A stretch of 64,000 bases of DNA, from positions 1 through 64,000 of the forward strand of contig CAMCMB010000032.1 in NCBI GenBank assembly GCA_945875845.1, read 5' to 3'. The stretch comes from Pirellula staleyi DSM 6068. Its GTDB lineage: Bacteria > Planctomycetota > Planctomycetia > Pirellulales > Pirellulaceae. The notes beneath the pieces were generated by a model. The model worked only from the letters and a program-made list of their open reading frames with translations. It was not told the origin of the DNA and searched no databases. The first letter of the stretch is position 1. Each line of letters begins with the position of its first letter. A program made the translations under genes and the position numbers. Below are positions 27,506 through 36,474 of this stretch, in pieces.

Positions 27506-27542
27506 CCACGCTTGAACGATTGCGTGCAGCCCGGCCAACGCG

Positions 27543-28754
27543 TCACTTTAGTAATGTCAACGGATTGACTCGCGTCACGAGTGGGAATTCGATTGCAGTA
27601 CCCACGCGATGAGACTCGAAAACGGCTGAGATCATCTCGACGATGGACCTGCTGTCTTCGGCGGAACACTTGGGAGTGGCATCTCGTTTAACACTGTCGA
27701 TCAAATCGTTGATGGCAGCAATGTGGCCACCTTCATAGCTGCCATCGTTTCGAATCTCAGGTTTACCGATGCCTGCAGACGTGATTCGTTCCCAGTTCTT
27801 TCCGGAACGGGCGGGTGACCAGCTGCCATCCTTTAGAATAGCGGCAGGTGCCAGATAGCCACTTTCCATTTCGATGATCCCTTTTGAGCCGAAAACTTGG
27901 ATTGCAAACCGACTTGGATTTCCGGCCATTTCTCGTCGCGAAGCAAAGTACCCCATCACGCTGTTGGGAAATGTGTAACTCGCTTGAACGTGATCGCCAG
28001 CGAGGGGACCTAGTCCTTCTGCGCCGAGCGACACATCCGATTGAGTCACCTTGTGCCCTCGAGTCGTTACCATGGAGGAACACGATATCGGATTGCCTCC
28101 TGCGAGAGAGCGCATGATGCCCAAGACGTGCGAGCCGAGGACCCACAAGTCTTCGCCACCACCGCGTCGATCCTCCTTGCCGCGTGAACGTATCTCTAGT
28201 ACTTCACCGATTTCGCCTTGCTTGATTATTTGTAAAACAACGTCGAGCACCGGAGAATATTGACTGATGTGAGCGATCCCAAGCTTGAGGTTCTTTTTTT
28301 CAAGTTCCTTGATCGCACTGTCGCATTGTGCAAGTGTTGGGCAAAAAGGTTTTTCCATATAAACATGACAACCTGCTTGCGCCGCTGCCAAGATCATCTC
28401 ATGATGCTGATCCACCCAACGGGGGCAGATAGCTACGATGTCGATTTTCTCTTGGGCGAGCATTTCTCGATAATCAGTGTAAGTCTTCTTTGGATTCGTG
28501 CGTTTTTTAGCGGCTTCACGTCCCGCTTCGTTCTCATCCGCAAGTGCCACGATTTCGACATTTGGCATTTTGGTAAATGCGACATCGATACCATGGCCGT
28601 AGTCCCCTTTGCCGGTCCGACCAATGATCCCAACCCGCATTCGCTCGTTGGATGCCGAACGAGCGGCAGGTCCGAATTGCGTAGACAATACACCAGTGGC
28701 AACGGCGAGCGAACCGGTGCGCAAAAAACGTCGTCGAGATCCTTGTTTCATCAT
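27543..28754 (-). CDS. Tat-exported Gfo/Idh/MocA family oxidoreductase
   Basis: A 403-residue NAD(P)-binding protein. ATG 28754 follows AGAGGGG; a longer frame to 28814 lacks support. The twin-arginine signal is SRRRFLRTGSLAVATG. The Rossmann domain has MRVGIIGRTGKGDYG, VALADENEAGREAA, DIVAICPRWVDQHHEM and the family lysine in VYMEKPFCPT. The C-terminal sheet domain contains GEVLEIRSRGKEDRRGGGEDLWVLGSHVLGIMR, close to planctomycete MocA proteins acting on sugars or inositols. Substrate unknown. Standing alone, it ends before the family C repeat. Confidence 0.87.
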   Translation of the reverse strand: MMKQGSRRRFLRTGSLAVATGVLSTQFGPAARSASNERMRVGIIGRTGKGDYGHGIDVAFTKMPNVEIVALADENEAGREAAKKRTNPKKTYTDYREMLAQEKIDIVAICPRWVDQHHEMILAAAQAGCHVYMEKPFCPTLAQCDSAIKELEKKNLKLGIAHISQYSPVLDVVLQIIKQGEIGEVLEIRSRGKEDRRGGGEDLWVLGSHVLGIMRSLAGGNPISCSSMVTTRGHKVTQSDVSLGAEGLGPLAGDHVQASYTFPNSVMGYFASRREMAGNPSRFAIQVFGSKGIIEMESGYLAPAAILKDGSWSPARSGKNWERITSAGIGKPEIRNDGSYEGGHIAAINDLIDSVKRDATPKCSAEDSRSIVEMISAVFESHRVGTAIEFPLVTRVNPLTLLK

Positions 28755-28935
28755 CCACCACCCCTCTAAGTTCCGTTGCATCGCGGGACCCAACCGAAAA
28801 AGGTCTCGCCTCACTCCCTTAGTCTACCACAGCGGAGTTTAGGATCGCTCGATCAAGGAGTGGGGGAGGCTTCGGGGAATGTCCATTTCGCTTGACAGGC
28901 TGGAAGCCTATCCCACGGCAGGAATCGGACAGCGA

Positions 28936-29262
28936 TCAAGCGTACCGCAAAAAGAGAAGCAATCCGAACTGAAACAAGGCCAGCGGCACCGCGATTGCGA
29001 TTCCAAAGATTGCATTCTTGCGATAGGTCACCATCAGACATGTGGACGCAAGGATGGTCCCCAACGACTTTGCGGACAAGAACAACCAAACTCTCCCGCC
29101 CGCCATCGCCAGCATTGCAATTCCTGCTGGATTTTGTTCTACATGGGCTATGACAGCTCGGAAATACCACACCAAGTACCCATCCACAACCGAGACGAGG
29201 ATGATGAATATCCAAGCGAAAGTAAATAGTCCATTCAGCGTTTTGATTAGAGATGGAGACAT
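28936..29262 (-). CDS. Small three-helix membrane protein
   Basis: A 108-residue hydrophobic protein with about three membrane segments (FTFAWIFIILVSVVDGYLVWYF, VWLFLSAKSLGTILASTCLMV, IFGIAIAVPLALFQFGLLLF). Its ATG overlaps the stop of the WD40 protein upstream (TAATG), so the pair is likely coupled. No family recognised. Confidence 0.6.
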   Translation of the reverse strand: MSPSLIKTLNGLFTFAWIFIILVSVVDGYLVWYFRAVIAHVEQNPAGIAMLAMAGGRVWLFLSAKSLGTILASTCLMVTYRKNAIFGIAIAVPLALFQFGLLLFLRYA

Positions 29263-30479
29263 TATTGTTTTAACTCGACTTGTTGTACGAAAGATGTTTT
29301 ATGGAGATCCCAAACACGCAGAATGTGGTCTGGGCCCCACGACACCACACGATTGTCGTCCAGGAACTCGCAACCGAACATCATGGTATTTCGATCGTGA
29401 ACATCAAACTCGTGTTGCACCTTCCTCTCGGCAAGATTCCAGACTACGAGCCTATCGCCGTCAATGTTACTTGTAATGAGCATAGATGCGTCTGGAGAGA
29501 AACGAGCGATGAATGAGCTGCCTGTACGGAGTCCAGGAATAACGTAACTCGTCCATAAATCGCTCGACAACGGTCGATGGAAAAGTAGGATTTCCCCGGA
29601 TTGCAACAAGGCAACGAGGAACTGCGCATCCGGGCTGATTGCCAGCTTTTCAACGAGCGAAGGCATTCGTCCGATGATCGATTTGATTTCACCTGTCTCA
29701 ATACTGAATTCGGCAAGCTCTGTTTGACTTTGGATGGTTCGGCAGCAGACTCCCGTCTTGGAATCGGGAAGGATCGCGAAACAAGAGACTGGCTCACTCG
29801 CTTGATTCCAGCGTTGGTGTCCCTGCTCGAGCTCGTGATCGCCAACTTCAACATTCCATGCAGACAGTCCAGTCAAGTCGAGCGTGACGAGTGTCTTGCC
29901 ATCTAGGGAAGAAGCCAATCCTAGCGGGTAGCCACTTATAACTCTGTCGCGAAGCACCGTGATGCTTTTTGTTCCATTCAAATCGATGGAGTACACTGCG
30001 CCGTCTGCATCTCCCACGAACAGATTCGCTCCATTCGGTGCCACATCCACGCAAACGGGGTTGGATAGCGGAAAATCAAGGCGAGTGGGTGGAAGCTCCA
30101 TCGAGAAATCATACTTCACCAAGTGTGTTTTCTGTGGACTTTCAAAAGTAACTCTAGGTGCAACGATAGCGATCATCGATTTCCCGTCATGCAGCGAAGT
30201 GCAGGTGGTCGGGAATAAGAGTTGCGTTGCTCGAAACTCTTTCATTTCATGTCTCAGCATCCATAAAATAACGAGCACGAGACATAGTAGCAGTGCTGCA
30301 AGAGACTCGAGGAAAGCTCTAAGCCACAGTGACGATACCGGATTCGTTGAGGACAGTTTTGGATGGTCCTTTAAACTTGCATTCCACGTTTCTCGATCCG
30401 ACGAAAGTTTTAAAACGATGCGCTCGTTCCAGTCATTCGTGGAGTAAGTCTGGGTTCCGGATTGCAACAATCTCGTCAA
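29262..30479 (-). CDS. Membrane-anchored WD40-like propeller protein
   Basis: A 405-residue protein with a TTG start at 30479, chosen because AAGAAGGA lies six bases before it and no ATG precedes the membrane helix. Residues about 55-75 are one transmembrane helix (FLESLAALLLCLVLVILWML). The rest is a beta-propeller of weak WD40 units (VAPNGANLFVGDADGAVYSI, ISPDAQFLVALLQSGEILLFH, FSPDASMLITSNIDGDRLVVWNLA, VSWGPDHILRVWDL). Probably anchored in the inner membrane with the propeller outside. Operon with the small membrane protein. No enzyme motif. Confidence 0.72.
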   Translation of the reverse strand: MTRLLQSGTQTYSTNDWNERIVLKLSSDRETWNASLKDHPKLSSTNPVSSLWLRAFLESLAALLLCLVLVILWMLRHEMKEFRATQLLFPTTCTSLHDGKSMIAIVAPRVTFESPQKTHLVKYDFSMELPPTRLDFPLSNPVCVDVAPNGANLFVGDADGAVYSIDLNGTKSITVLRDRVISGYPLGLASSLDGKTLVTLDLTGLSAWNVEVGDHELEQGHQRWNQASEPVSCFAILPDSKTGVCCRTIQSQTELAEFSIETGEIKSIIGRMPSLVEKLAISPDAQFLVALLQSGEILLFHRPLSSDLWTSYVIPGLRTGSSFIARFSPDASMLITSNIDGDRLVVWNLAERKVQHEFDVHDRNTMMFGCEFLDDNRVVSWGPDHILRVWDLHKTSFVQQVELKQ

Positions 30480-30756
30480 CTGAATTCCTTCTTGCTGGTG
30501 GATGGACTTCCTATGTTCGAACCTTCTTTAACCCAGAAAAAGCTAGGAGTTTCTGATGCCAAGAAAAAGAATCGGAGAGACATCAGAGTCTGTTTGCTTA
30601 TTCAACAGAGTTGCCTATTAGGCATCGCTACGACTCAAGGTGCTCTTTGAGATGATCTGGCTCGCAAAAGCCGTAGACTTTCCAACAAAAACTCATGCTC
30701 AGAGAGGAAGCGTCGTCTAGCGACCAGCCATTTTGTCTGGCTGGCAACTAGACATG
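30480..30756. other. Gap with no clear gene
   Basis: A 277-base region between two minus-strand genes. One short plus-strand frame (30556-30621) starts MPRKRIGETSE, loosely like the N-terminus of small transposases, but stops after 21 codons. No RNA gene seen. Confidence 0.35.
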
Positions 30757-32745
30757 CTAGGGTTGAGTGCTCCCGTCTACACCGGCCCGGACTAGGCCGT
30801 TGGAGTTTGACGTTCGCCGCTGATGATTGGTCGTTGAGGTGGGGTTTGATGACCGAATCGAACATATATAAGCGACCAAGGAACCAATTTCCTCATGAGT
30901 ACCTACCAAGGCAGGATGAGGTGTTCCGGGAATACCCAATGCAATTCGCTTGTAAATCTCATCTGGTTCATCACCACCATGCAAGGGGTCCGAGCTGAGA
31001 TTGGGTGCACGCATTCGGCGACCAAGCGAATCAAAGAGGTTGATCGTCACCTTACTCATCTCGTCGTTGACTACCTCATCATCGGTGGTGTGGCAACTTA
31101 TGCATCTTGCTGCACGGAATAGCACTCGACCACTCGCGGTTGAGTCCGAATTGATTTCTATTCGTGGAATGGTTAGCGGCGCACTGGGTTGGGATCTGGC
31201 CTCCACCCATGGCAATTGCGTAGGATTTGTCCCGCCGGGGCTGATATCAGATTGGTTCGCGTATTGCTGATTGAGACCAACGACTTGAAACCATCGCAAT
31301 GTTGCGACAAGCGAATTCAATTCGGACTCGGATAGTTCGTTGAAGGCCGGCATGGAAGTACCAGGTTGGCCTTGCAGAATGGCGCGTTTTAAATCGAAGT
31401 CTGTTGCCAACCGATTGGTTGCTGAGACCATTCGGTTTGGTTCGTAAAGGAAATTTCTCGGAGATGGATAGAGGTTGCACGCAGCCGGCCCCGTACCATC
31501 TCCCTGACTACCATGGCATGCGCCACAAAGCTTGATGTAAAGCGCGAGGCCGGCAGGCGGCTCTGGAGTTGTGGGAGAGTCGCTTTTCTCGAGTCGAGGA
31601 AAGTTGGGTGTGAATGAGGGCGAATCGACAGCATTCCATTCGTCTACCACCTCTTGGTTGGACGGAAATAACGACCGTTTGACGCTCAAATCTTTCAATC
31701 TCCCAAGGCGGGCAATTCGATCGCGAGCACCACTAAAAATGGCAGTTGCTGTCGATGGATCGCCAGATAATGCTATGGCAGTAGCACCCCAACTAACCAA
31801 TTGCGCTAGCTGGCCTGCGGAAGACTCATTGCCTTGGCGGGTGGCTTGGAACGCACTTACGGTCAGTTTATCAAAGTCGTTGGATGTCCCGAGATTCGCC
31901 ATTGCCAAATGGTTCACGGCTAGAGAATAATCCCCTGCATCGGAAGCAATTTTAGCCAATTCCAAAACTTCCGCGCGTGAATTTGAGGACAATCGGTCCG
32001 ATGTCATTGGATCATTGCGGCCTAGTCGTCGCTGGACTCGCGCCAGTCGCAACGGACCTTCCGCATTGTCGACGAAGAGCTTAACGAAGCGTGTAAGCAA
32101 TGCTTCTGCCTGTTCGTAGCGTACGTTGGGGGGCCGCAAATACAGGTCGGCTAGCGCAAGCCAAGACAATTCATGCCGCGGATGGTGAACAATCGTCTGG
32201 ATGAATTTCGACTCAGCATCTTCTGGCGTGCCCGTTATGTTTGTGTAAACTGCGTTCAAGTACTCCAGTTGAGCGGAACCTGGCTGCTCCTGTTGCCATT
32301 GATCAAGCAGCAAACGAGCTTCGGACATTTTATTGGATGCAAAGGCACATTGGACAACCACGCTGCGAGCATCGGAGTCGACTGCGCCCGCATTTCGCAA
32401 AACACTAAGCGATTCGAAAGGAGAAACGTCAACCTGCGCAAGTTGAATCCGTTGCATCGCCAGGGCTAGATCCACTTGATCCTTAGAACCATCGATCCTT
32501 CGAGCTTGTTCCATTTTTTCGGAGAACAACTTTTGCTGCCCAAGCTGTCGATAACAATTCGCAGCCAGCATCAAGGTTCGAATATCCTGGCTGGGAGCGA
32601 GCGCGAGCCTACCATTGGTTTTCGACAGATCTCCTGCAAGGTAATCGGACATCGTTGAGTCCGAAGAAGGCTTAAACCTGTTGACCAATAGGAAGACGGC
32701 CATCAAGATAGAGATGGTGGTTAGCCCGAAAAGTGTTTGCTTCAA
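30757..32745 (-). CDS. TPR-like protein with two c-type heme domains
   Basis: A 662-residue protein starting TTG 32745, four bases after GGTGA. An N-terminal membrane anchor or signal (LFGLTTISILMAVFLLVNRF) is followed by about 330 residues of TPR-like helices (TLMLAANCYRQLGQQKLFSEKMEQA, LSWLALADLYLRPP). Two mono-heme cytochrome c domains come next: CGACH near residue 407 with MPAFNEL as likely axial Met, and CISCH near residue 548. Likely periplasmic electron transfer in a complex organised by the TPR part. It is divergent from a heme-containing VCBS lipoprotein, which suggests a joint role. Donor and acceptor unknown. Confidence 0.8.
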   Translation of the reverse strand: MKQTLFGLTTISILMAVFLLVNRFKPSSDSTMSDYLAGDLSKTNGRLALAPSQDIRTLMLAANCYRQLGQQKLFSEKMEQARRIDGSKDQVDLALAMQRIQLAQVDVSPFESLSVLRNAGAVDSDARSVVVQCAFASNKMSEARLLLDQWQQEQPGSAQLEYLNAVYTNITGTPEDAESKFIQTIVHHPRHELSWLALADLYLRPPNVRYEQAEALLTRFVKLFVDNAEGPLRLARVQRRLGRNDPMTSDRLSSNSRAEVLELAKIASDAGDYSLAVNHLAMANLGTSNDFDKLTVSAFQATRQGNESSAGQLAQLVSWGATAIALSGDPSTATAIFSGARDRIARLGRLKDLSVKRSLFPSNQEVVDEWNAVDSPSFTPNFPRLEKSDSPTTPEPPAGLALYIKLCGACHGSQGDGTGPAACNLYPSPRNFLYEPNRMVSATNRLATDFDLKRAILQGQPGTSMPAFNELSESELNSLVATLRWFQVVGLNQQYANQSDISPGGTNPTQLPWVEARSQPSAPLTIPRIEINSDSTASGRVLFRAARCISCHTTDDEVVNDEMSKVTINLFDSLGRRMRAPNLSSDPLHGGDEPDEIYKRIALGIPGTPHPALVGTHEEIGSLVAYICSIRSSNPTSTTNHQRRTSNSNGLVRAGVDGSTQP

Positions 32746-32862
32746 CGATTCACCATTTTGTTGACTCGGATCCCAACGATTGGCTTAACAACTTTGCAAA
32801 TTTATTTCTGTCGGACCAGTAACTTTCGACCAGTGCTCGATGGGTATATGCCAACATCGTAC
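32746..32862. promoter_or_regulatory. Divergent promoter region of the cytochrome pair
   Basis: A 117-base gap between the starts of two heme-protein genes facing away from each other. It should contain both promoters. No consensus box is convincing. Confidence 0.3.
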
Positions 32863-34446
32863 ATGAAAACCTTCGTTTTTGCAGCGATTGCAAGCGGTCT
32901 AGCTCTTTTTTCGGCCTGCTCTCGCAATCCGAGCGGAATCGAATCGGAAATTGCAAAGGAGTTGGCGACCGAATTGGTACGGCTGAATGCCATTCCTAAC
33001 GACGGTTTTTCGGCGGTTGATGCCGTACCGGCTGAGATTTCCCAATTTTGCGGCGACTGCCACAAGTTACCTGAACCGAGCAGTTTTGTGCGAGAAATCT
33101 GGTACGACGAAATTGAAAAGGGATATGAATTCTATGCAAGGTCAGGTCGCACGGACCTAACGCCTCCTCCGCTTCAGAGCGTGTTAGCATTTTATCGTGA
33201 GCATGCTCCGGCAAAACTCAACTTCCCACAGCCAGCCGAGGTCGACAAGGAGTTGAGATCGCGATTTGAACTTGAGCAAGTCGATTGGCAGGATGGCCCT
33301 CGTTTATCGCCGGCCATCTCCTGCATTCGCTGGGTCGATTTCCAGCCCGAGGGAGAAGGGCGACTGATCATCACCGATATGCGCGATGGGAGTATTAGCA
33401 TGGTCAATCCGAGTCCGAAGCAGACGAAACGGCGACTTATTGGGCGCGTAAGCAATCCGGCGCGCGTCATCGCATGCGATTTGAATCAAGATCAACGAAC
33501 CGACTTGGTTGTTTCCGATCTCGGTAGTTTTAATCCTTATGACCATGGCTTTGGAAAAGTCGTTTGGCTCAATCGGGAATCGAGTGCCAGTGAATTTCGA
33601 CTCACCACTCTCGTCGAAAATCTCGGGCGTGTTGCCGATGTTGCCGTAGCGGACTTTTCGGGTGACTTGAAACCGGATTTATTGATTGCCGAGTTCGGGC
33701 ATCGGCTGACTGGCAGCACTCGACTCCTGGCGAACGAGACCGCAGACAAGCAGCCCATGCGATTCCAAGAAAAACCAATTCTTATTCGTCCTGGTACCAT
33801 GCAGGTTTCCGCACACGACTGGAATCAAGACGGTGCGATGGACTTTGCATCGATCACGAGCCAAGAATTTGAGTGCGTGGATGTATTCGTCCATGCGGGC
33901 GACAAGTTCGATGCGGTTCGAACATGGCAGGGAGGTGATGTCACCTTTGGACTGGTTGGATTCGAGTTAACGGACCTGGATCAGGACGGTGATCAAGATA
34001 TCTTGTGCGTCAATGGCGATAGCTTTGATAACAATTTCGCCAATCGCTCGCATGGCGTACAGTGGTTGGAGAATATAGGCGACGTCCAATTTCGGTACCA
34101 TCGTTTGGCAGAGCTACCAGGCGCCTACCGTGCGGTTGCCGTCGATATCGATGGAGACAACGATCTGGATGTGATCGTCGTAGTCAATTTGCCCACCGAC
34201 GTTTATCCGCGTTCTCTACTAGAAATGAATCCCGTTTCGCTACTAATGCTTGAGCAAGTGGCGCCCGGTGACTTCTCGCCGAGAGTCTTGGAGCGAGGAA
34301 CGCCACGGTACGCGGCGCTGGAAGCCGCAGACTTCAACGGCGATGGTAAAGTGGACTTGGCGGTCGGGGCACAACTCTTTGACACCGATCCACCGGGTAG
34401 TGCTGCATCGAAATTACCGCGATTAACATTGTGGTGGCAAAAGTAA
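32863..34446 (+). CDS. VCBS/FG-GAP lipoprotein with an N-terminal heme c motif
   Basis: A 527-residue protein from ATG 32863, chosen because it gives a lipoprotein signal, MKTFVFAAIASGLALFSAC, with lipobox LFSAC and Cys19 as the lipidated residue. A longer frame to 32737 would overlap the divergent gene. CGDCH at residue 63 indicates one c-type heme. The rest is an FG-GAP/VCBS-type propeller with calcium-loop repeats: DLNQDQRTDLVVSD, DFSGDLKPDLLIAEF, DWNQDGAMDFAS, DLDQDGDQDILCVNG, DIDGDNDLDVIVVVN, DFNGDGKVDLAVGA. Likely membrane-attached and surface-exposed, possibly passing electrons to or from the divergent cytochrome. Confidence 0.8.
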   Translation: MKTFVFAAIASGLALFSACSRNPSGIESEIAKELATELVRLNAIPNDGFSAVDAVPAEISQFCGDCHKLPEPSSFVREIWYDEIEKGYEFYARSGRTDLTPPPLQSVLAFYREHAPAKLNFPQPAEVDKELRSRFELEQVDWQDGPRLSPAISCIRWVDFQPEGEGRLIITDMRDGSISMVNPSPKQTKRRLIGRVSNPARVIACDLNQDQRTDLVVSDLGSFNPYDHGFGKVVWLNRESSASEFRLTTLVENLGRVADVAVADFSGDLKPDLLIAEFGHRLTGSTRLLANETADKQPMRFQEKPILIRPGTMQVSAHDWNQDGAMDFASITSQEFECVDVFVHAGDKFDAVRTWQGGDVTFGLVGFELTDLDQDGDQDILCVNGDSFDNNFANRSHGVQWLENIGDVQFRYHRLAELPGAYRAVAVDIDGDNDLDVIVVVNLPTDVYPRSLLEMNPVSLLMLEQVAPGDFSPRVLERGTPRYAALEAADFNGDGKVDLAVGAQLFDTDPPGSAASKLPRLTLWWQK

Positions 34447-34456
34447 GGATCAGCCC

Positions 34457-34599
34457 GAACGCGCTAGTGGCTTGTTGCTTTAGTGAAGTCGTTATTGGTT
34501 AAGGACGGTATGACGGACTTCCAAGTGCGTCAATGGGGAATTCGACGGACTTGGAAGTCCGTCGAACCATTAAATCAACAGCCCGCTAGCGTCCGGTTT
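34457..34599. repeat. Family A palindromic repeat, single-core copy, reverse orientation
   Basis: Bounded by AACGCGCTAGTGGCTTGTTG and CAACAGCCCGCTAGCGTCCGG, with GACGGACTTCCAAGTGCGTC and GACGGACTTGGAAGTCCGTC arms. The ends are variants of the usual GACGCGTAACGG terminus but still pair with each other. It sits between convergent genes. Confidence 0.82.
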
Positions 34600-34641
34600 A
34601 AATTAATTACCATTTGGCTGATGCAACATTACGCCACTGCA

Positions 34642-36087
34642 TTACTTTTTAAGCGATGCGTCGATGGCTGCAACTAGGCCTGCGGCCTTTGTCCAGGTCT
34701 CTTCTTCTTCCTGTTCTGGCTGGCTGTCCGCCACGATGCCACCACCGACCTGAAATTGCCACCAACCCCGCGATGCGGTTAGAGTACGAATGAGGATATT
34801 CCAGTCCATGCTGCCATCGGATCCGAAGTAGCCAAGCGATCCGCAATAGGGACCGCGCACCGTTGGCTCGAGTTCGGCAATGATTTCCATCGCACGAATT
34901 TTGGGCGCTCCGGTGATGCTACCCCCTGGGAACATGGCCGCAACCAATTCGCTTGCGCTGGCAAGGGGCCGCAAGTGAGCTCGAATCGCACTGACCAAAT
35001 GAAGCACATAGGGATAGGCCTCAACATCGCAAAGCTGTGTCAATTTTAAGGAATTCGCTTCGCACACCCGCGACAGATCGTTGCGCAATAAATCGACGAT
35101 CATGACGTTCTCGGATCGGTCTTTCTCGCTTTTCTTCAGTTCGACTGCAGCGGCTTGATCGAGTCGCTCGTCCCCGGTACGGCGTCGTGTGCCTTTGATG
35201 GGACGCGTTTCAATCCAACGATCACGCACTTGGAGGAATCGCTCGGGAGACGCGCTAATGATTTGGGACTGTCCAAGATCCAGATAGCCTGCAAACGGTG
35301 CGGAATTGACTTCACGAAGCTTTTGATACAGGGACTTGGAATCGCATCGAGCCGGGCACAGCAAGCGTTGGGCTAAATTCGTTTGGAAGATATCGCCGGC
35401 AAAAATGTACTCTCGAGCTTGAATAACGGCTTTTTGATAGCCTGCGCTGTCAAAGTTGCCCAGCCATCCGCCCCCTAGTCTTGTTTCGAATTGAGGTGCC
35501 GTGAGACCGTGGGCCATAGCATGAACGCTGTGCAACGAGATTTCTTTCGTTGATTTCTGCTCGTAAGTCTCCGAGGTGAGTCTTCTCAGAAAAGTCGCAC
35601 TTCGCAACTTAGCTTGCTCAAGTCTTGCCGCAATCGAGGAACTTTCAGGAAAGCCTTGGGAAATGATCCAGCCGTTTTTCGACTGATGGTCCCAGGCTAG
35701 TACGACGTCGTACAAGGCTAACGACGCCAACGGCAGGCCGAATTCATTGTGTTTTGCGGCTGGGACACGCTCAAAGCAACGGCCTAGTTCATATCCCATA
35801 AAACCAGCAACACCGCCTTGAAACGGCGGCAAACCCGGAAGTGTTGCGGATCGAAATTGCTTCAACCATTTTTCCAGTCGGGCCAAGGGATCTGCGACAA
35901 CACGGTCCACCGAGAGCAAAGCGATGGGGTCCGCAGCCAAAAAACTGTAGCGACTTTGAGGGTCACCCACGAGCGCACTGTCGAGCCAGCAGCAGTAAGG
36001 CAATTGACTTAGCCGCTCGAATGCCACCGATGGAGTGAGAAAATCGGGGAGGAGCTCGACATGTGGGACGGTAGGGGAATCAATCAT
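34642..36087 (-). CDS. pabB: Aminodeoxychorismate synthase component I
   Basis: A 481-residue chorismate-binding enzyme making 4-amino-4-deoxychorismate for folate with a glutaminase partner. Start ATG 36087 (MIDSPTVPHVELLPD); an upstream frame of 16 codons is not needed. N-terminal DPSR/FLAADP-like region SRYSFLAADPIAL, then GGVAGFMGYELGRCFE. The C-terminal catalytic part has GDIFQTNLAQRL, SASPERFLQV and TRPIKGTRRR; the PIKGT lysine separates PabB from TrpE (PIAGT). Then DRSENVMIVDLLRNDLSRV, FPGGSITGAPKIRAMEII and GGGIVADS. No pabA or pabC is adjacent. Confidence 0.92.
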   Translation of the reverse strand: MIDSPTVPHVELLPDFLTPSVAFERLSQLPYCCWLDSALVGDPQSRYSFLAADPIALLSVDRVVADPLARLEKWLKQFRSATLPGLPPFQGGVAGFMGYELGRCFERVPAAKHNEFGLPLASLALYDVVLAWDHQSKNGWIISQGFPESSSIAARLEQAKLRSATFLRRLTSETYEQKSTKEISLHSVHAMAHGLTAPQFETRLGGGWLGNFDSAGYQKAVIQAREYIFAGDIFQTNLAQRLLCPARCDSKSLYQKLREVNSAPFAGYLDLGQSQIISASPERFLQVRDRWIETRPIKGTRRRTGDERLDQAAAVELKKSEKDRSENVMIVDLLRNDLSRVCEANSLKLTQLCDVEAYPYVLHLVSAIRAHLRPLASASELVAAMFPGGSITGAPKIRAMEIIAELEPTVRGPYCGSLGYFGSDGSMDWNILIRTLTASRGWWQFQVGGGIVADSQPEQEEEETWTKAAGLVAAIDASLKK

Positions 36088-36161
36088 GGAAACTCTTAAA
36101 CGCTGGGAAACAAAACGAGATAGCAGTATAAGCATATCCGCATATGTTTTTCATACCAATT

Positions 36162-36235
36162 AGCCGTTGGGCGATGGCCCCGGTTTTCCAATTGCTCGAC
36201 ATTCGTCGAGAACCGGGGCTATCGCCCTTCGGCTA
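36162..36235. repeat. Long imperfect hairpin
   Basis: AGCCGTTGGGCGATGGCCCC... pairs with ...GGGGCTATCGCCCTTCGGCT over 24 bases with three mismatches. A second inner hairpin, CTCGACATTCGTCGAG, lies in the loop. It is in the 387-base gap between the divergent pabB and nrnA-like genes. Bases 36236-36474 show no other feature and probably hold the downstream promoter. Confidence 0.7.
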
Positions 36236-36474
36236 TCAGTTTATTTCACTCGAAGACTCATACCGTTATGCTTAGTCCTATCCTTGTCCAAAATGGATGA
36301 GTCCGATGAGTCCCAAAGTCGGCGCGATTTTTTATCATTCGAAGTGAATCGCTCGCTTGGGCGGTGCTCGTAGCGGTGAATGGTCGCTACAATCGTGGTT
36401 CTTGAAATAACGATTTTCGGAATCGCGGGCGTGTTATCGCTCGGAAAAACAACTCGAATCGAAACGCTTGAGAA

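Noticed and set aside
30556-30621. Short plus-strand frame MPRKRIGETSE... as a transposase remnant
   Set aside because: Only 21 codons before a stop and no other transposase feature; too weak.
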